Virus record (IMG/VR): IMGVR_UViG_3300046660_000245
Coordinates: 1 to 31,903 of that record
Length of the DNA stretch: 31,903 nt
Source of the DNA: a virus
Reading direction: 5' to 3' (one strand)
The notes beneath the pieces are model-generated. The model had not been told where the DNA came from and did no database searches. It worked only from the letters and a program-made list of their open reading frames with translations. The stretch's first letter is position 1, and each line of letters opens with the position of its first letter. Position numbers and translations under genes: made by a program. Shown here piece after piece: positions 31,371-31,903 of this stretch.

Positions 31371-31388
31371 GTTGCATTCTTCAGCAAC
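31371..31388. promoter_or_regulatory. Inverted repeat GTTGC-N8-GCAAC
   Basis: GTTGC (31371-31375) and GCAAC (31384-31388) are 5-bp arms eight bases apart, in the gap between the TagO-like gene and the plus-strand 63-aa gene. The half-site is the same as in the immunity region, and direct repeats with the same core follow at 31393. Confidence 0.42.
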
Positions 31389-31392
31389 TGAG

Positions 31393-31443
31393 TAGTTGCA
31401 AGTTATGCATCATCGCGGATTGACGTTAGTTGCAAGTTGTGCA
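31393..31443 (+). repeat. Two 17-bp direct repeats, operator-like
   Basis: TAGTTGCAAGTTATGCA (31393-31409) and TAGTTGCAAGTTGTGCA (31427-31443) differ at one base and start 34 bp apart, just over three DNA turns. Both carry GTTGCA, and each has TTGCA...TGCA as an imperfect inverted repeat. TTGACG at 31420 could be a -35 element with the second copy in its spacer, but the -10 is poor. They lie about 110-160 bp before the 63-aa gene and could control rightward transcription. Apart from these sites, the gap 31251-31550 holds no gene I can support. Confidence 0.6.
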
Positions 31444-31550
31444 ACAAATATGCCGTCCGGTCGACCTCCTCCCATTCCCGGATGCCGCGAACCGCCGCTG
31501 TCCTTTCCCCCCGGACAGCGGCGGGCCGGCGGGAAGAACCGGAGAAAGCC

Positions 31551-31742
31551 ATGAAACCGAAATCCGAAATCTCTGCCGCCGATGCCCGTGACATCAAGTT
31601 CATGTTCGATCTCGTCGTCGAGCGCGGCTGCATGACCGGAGCGCAGATGCTGCACGCCGGCGTCAAGCAGGAAAGTCTAATTCGCAACGGCCCCGCTGTT
31701 GCCGCCATGGTCCGCAATGCCGGCATTCAGATTGCCGCCTGA
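31551..31742 (+). CDS. Unknown 63-aa protein, plus strand
   Basis: This small protein starts MKPKSEISAADARDIKFMFD and continues GCMTGAQMLHAGVKQESLIR, mostly helical. ATG 31551 has GGAG six bases upstream, which rejects an upstream 38-codon extension. It is the first gene of a probable rightward operon controlled by the operator-like repeats before it. Early rightward small proteins of temperate phages often act in integration, recombination or host takeover, but no domain is recognised here. Confidence 0.58.
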   Translation: MKPKSEISAADARDIKFMFDLVVERGCMTGAQMLHAGVKQESLIRNGPAVAAMVRNAGIQIAA

Positions 31743-31744
31743 GC

Positions 31745-31805
31745 GCTTCCGCTTCGGTTTCCGCCATGTCCCACCCCTGACATCGGCGGTTTCCCAAACG
31801 GAAGC
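31745..31805 (+). other. Long imperfect hairpin between two right-end genes
   Basis: Outer arms GCTTCCG (31745-31751) and CGGAAGC (31799-31805) enclose inner arms CCGCCATGTC (31761-31770) and GACAT-C-GGCGG (31779-31789). The structure starts two bases after the stop of the 63-aa gene and ends a few bases before the AAGGAG site of the next gene. No T-run follows, so an intrinsic terminator is unlikely. It may stabilise the upstream message or set relative expression. Confidence 0.45.
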
Positions 31806-31823
31806 AGGTCAAGGAGAGCGACC

Positions 31824-31903
31824 ATGAAGCAAACCCTATCCCAGAGCATGCATGCGACCGACATCGCGATCGGCGGGACCATCCGAAAGCTGCGCAAGCA
31901 GGC
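31824..31903 (+). CDS. Partial CDS at window end, possible XRE-type protein
   Basis: Only 26 codons are visible, from ATG 31824 with AAGGAG seven bases upstream. The end of the visible part, IAIGGTIRKLRKQ, looks like the first helix of XRE-type DNA-binding domains (IGxxIRxLRKx). The gene continues beyond the window. If it is a regulator, it would be the second in this region. The call is tentative because the rest is not seen. Confidence 0.5.
   Translation, partial: MKQTLSQSMHATDIAIGGTIRKLRKQ

Noticed and set aside
31251-31903. Attachment site or integrase at the right edge
   Set aside because: No integrase motif, tRNA 3' end or core-type repeat was seen. The direct repeats at 31393-31443 match the operator half-site and are too closely spaced to be att sites.

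Overview
The window is most of a temperate siphophage genome (Caudoviricetes, HK97-type head, long non-contractile tail). It is either a prophage or a phage assembly. The GC-rich composition, the AGGAGG-type ribosome sites and several family resemblances (a P27-type small terminase beside an HNH nuclease, a DUF6950-like tail peptidase, a ParB/MT-A70 fusion) point to an alphaproteobacterial host, most likely Rhizobiales such as Rhizobium, Agrobacterium or Sinorhizobium. That host assignment is inference. No integrase, excisionase, attachment site, tRNA or host core gene was found.

Layout, with most genes on the minus strand and therefore read right to left. (1) Positions 29930-31903 hold the immunity region and the right edge: a short XRE repressor (+), a divergent Cro/YdaS-like protein (-), a secreted TagO/VasI-like cargo gene, and two small plus-strand genes, the last cut by the window edge. 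Copies of the hexamer GTTGCA cluster in the two control regions. (2) Positions 22778-29636 form an early operon tightly packed by ATGA overlaps: a CII-position putative DNA-binding protein, small unknowns, a ParB-like/MT-A70 adenine methyltransferase fusion, a cytosine-5 methyltransferase, a winged-helix replication-type protein and, last, a NusG-like antiterminator. (3) Positions 20858-22530 hold an 82-aa unknown, an HNH nuclease, a 107-aa unknown and the small terminase. (4) Positions 13149-20854 hold the large terminase, portal, S49 head protease, HK97-type capsid, small head proteins and connectors. (5) Positions 1609-13149 hold the tail: terminator, tube, a frameshifted chaperone pair, tape measure, tip proteins, J-like hub, fibre and fibre chaperone. 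(6) Positions 42-1549 hold lysis: a holin candidate, a SAR-type endolysin and overlapping Rz/Rz1 spanins.

The regulatory design resembles lambda: repressor, divergent cro, a terminator in the tR1 position, then a cII-position gene. The antiterminator, however, is a NusG/RfaH-type protein (NGN plus KOW domains) encoded at the end of the early operon. Immediately after it, before the packaging operon, lies a run of RNA hairpins ending in an intrinsic terminator. A second hairpin run with an intrinsic terminator sits between cro and the cII-position gene. This suggests control of early and late genes by processive antitermination. That control model is inference from the arrangement.
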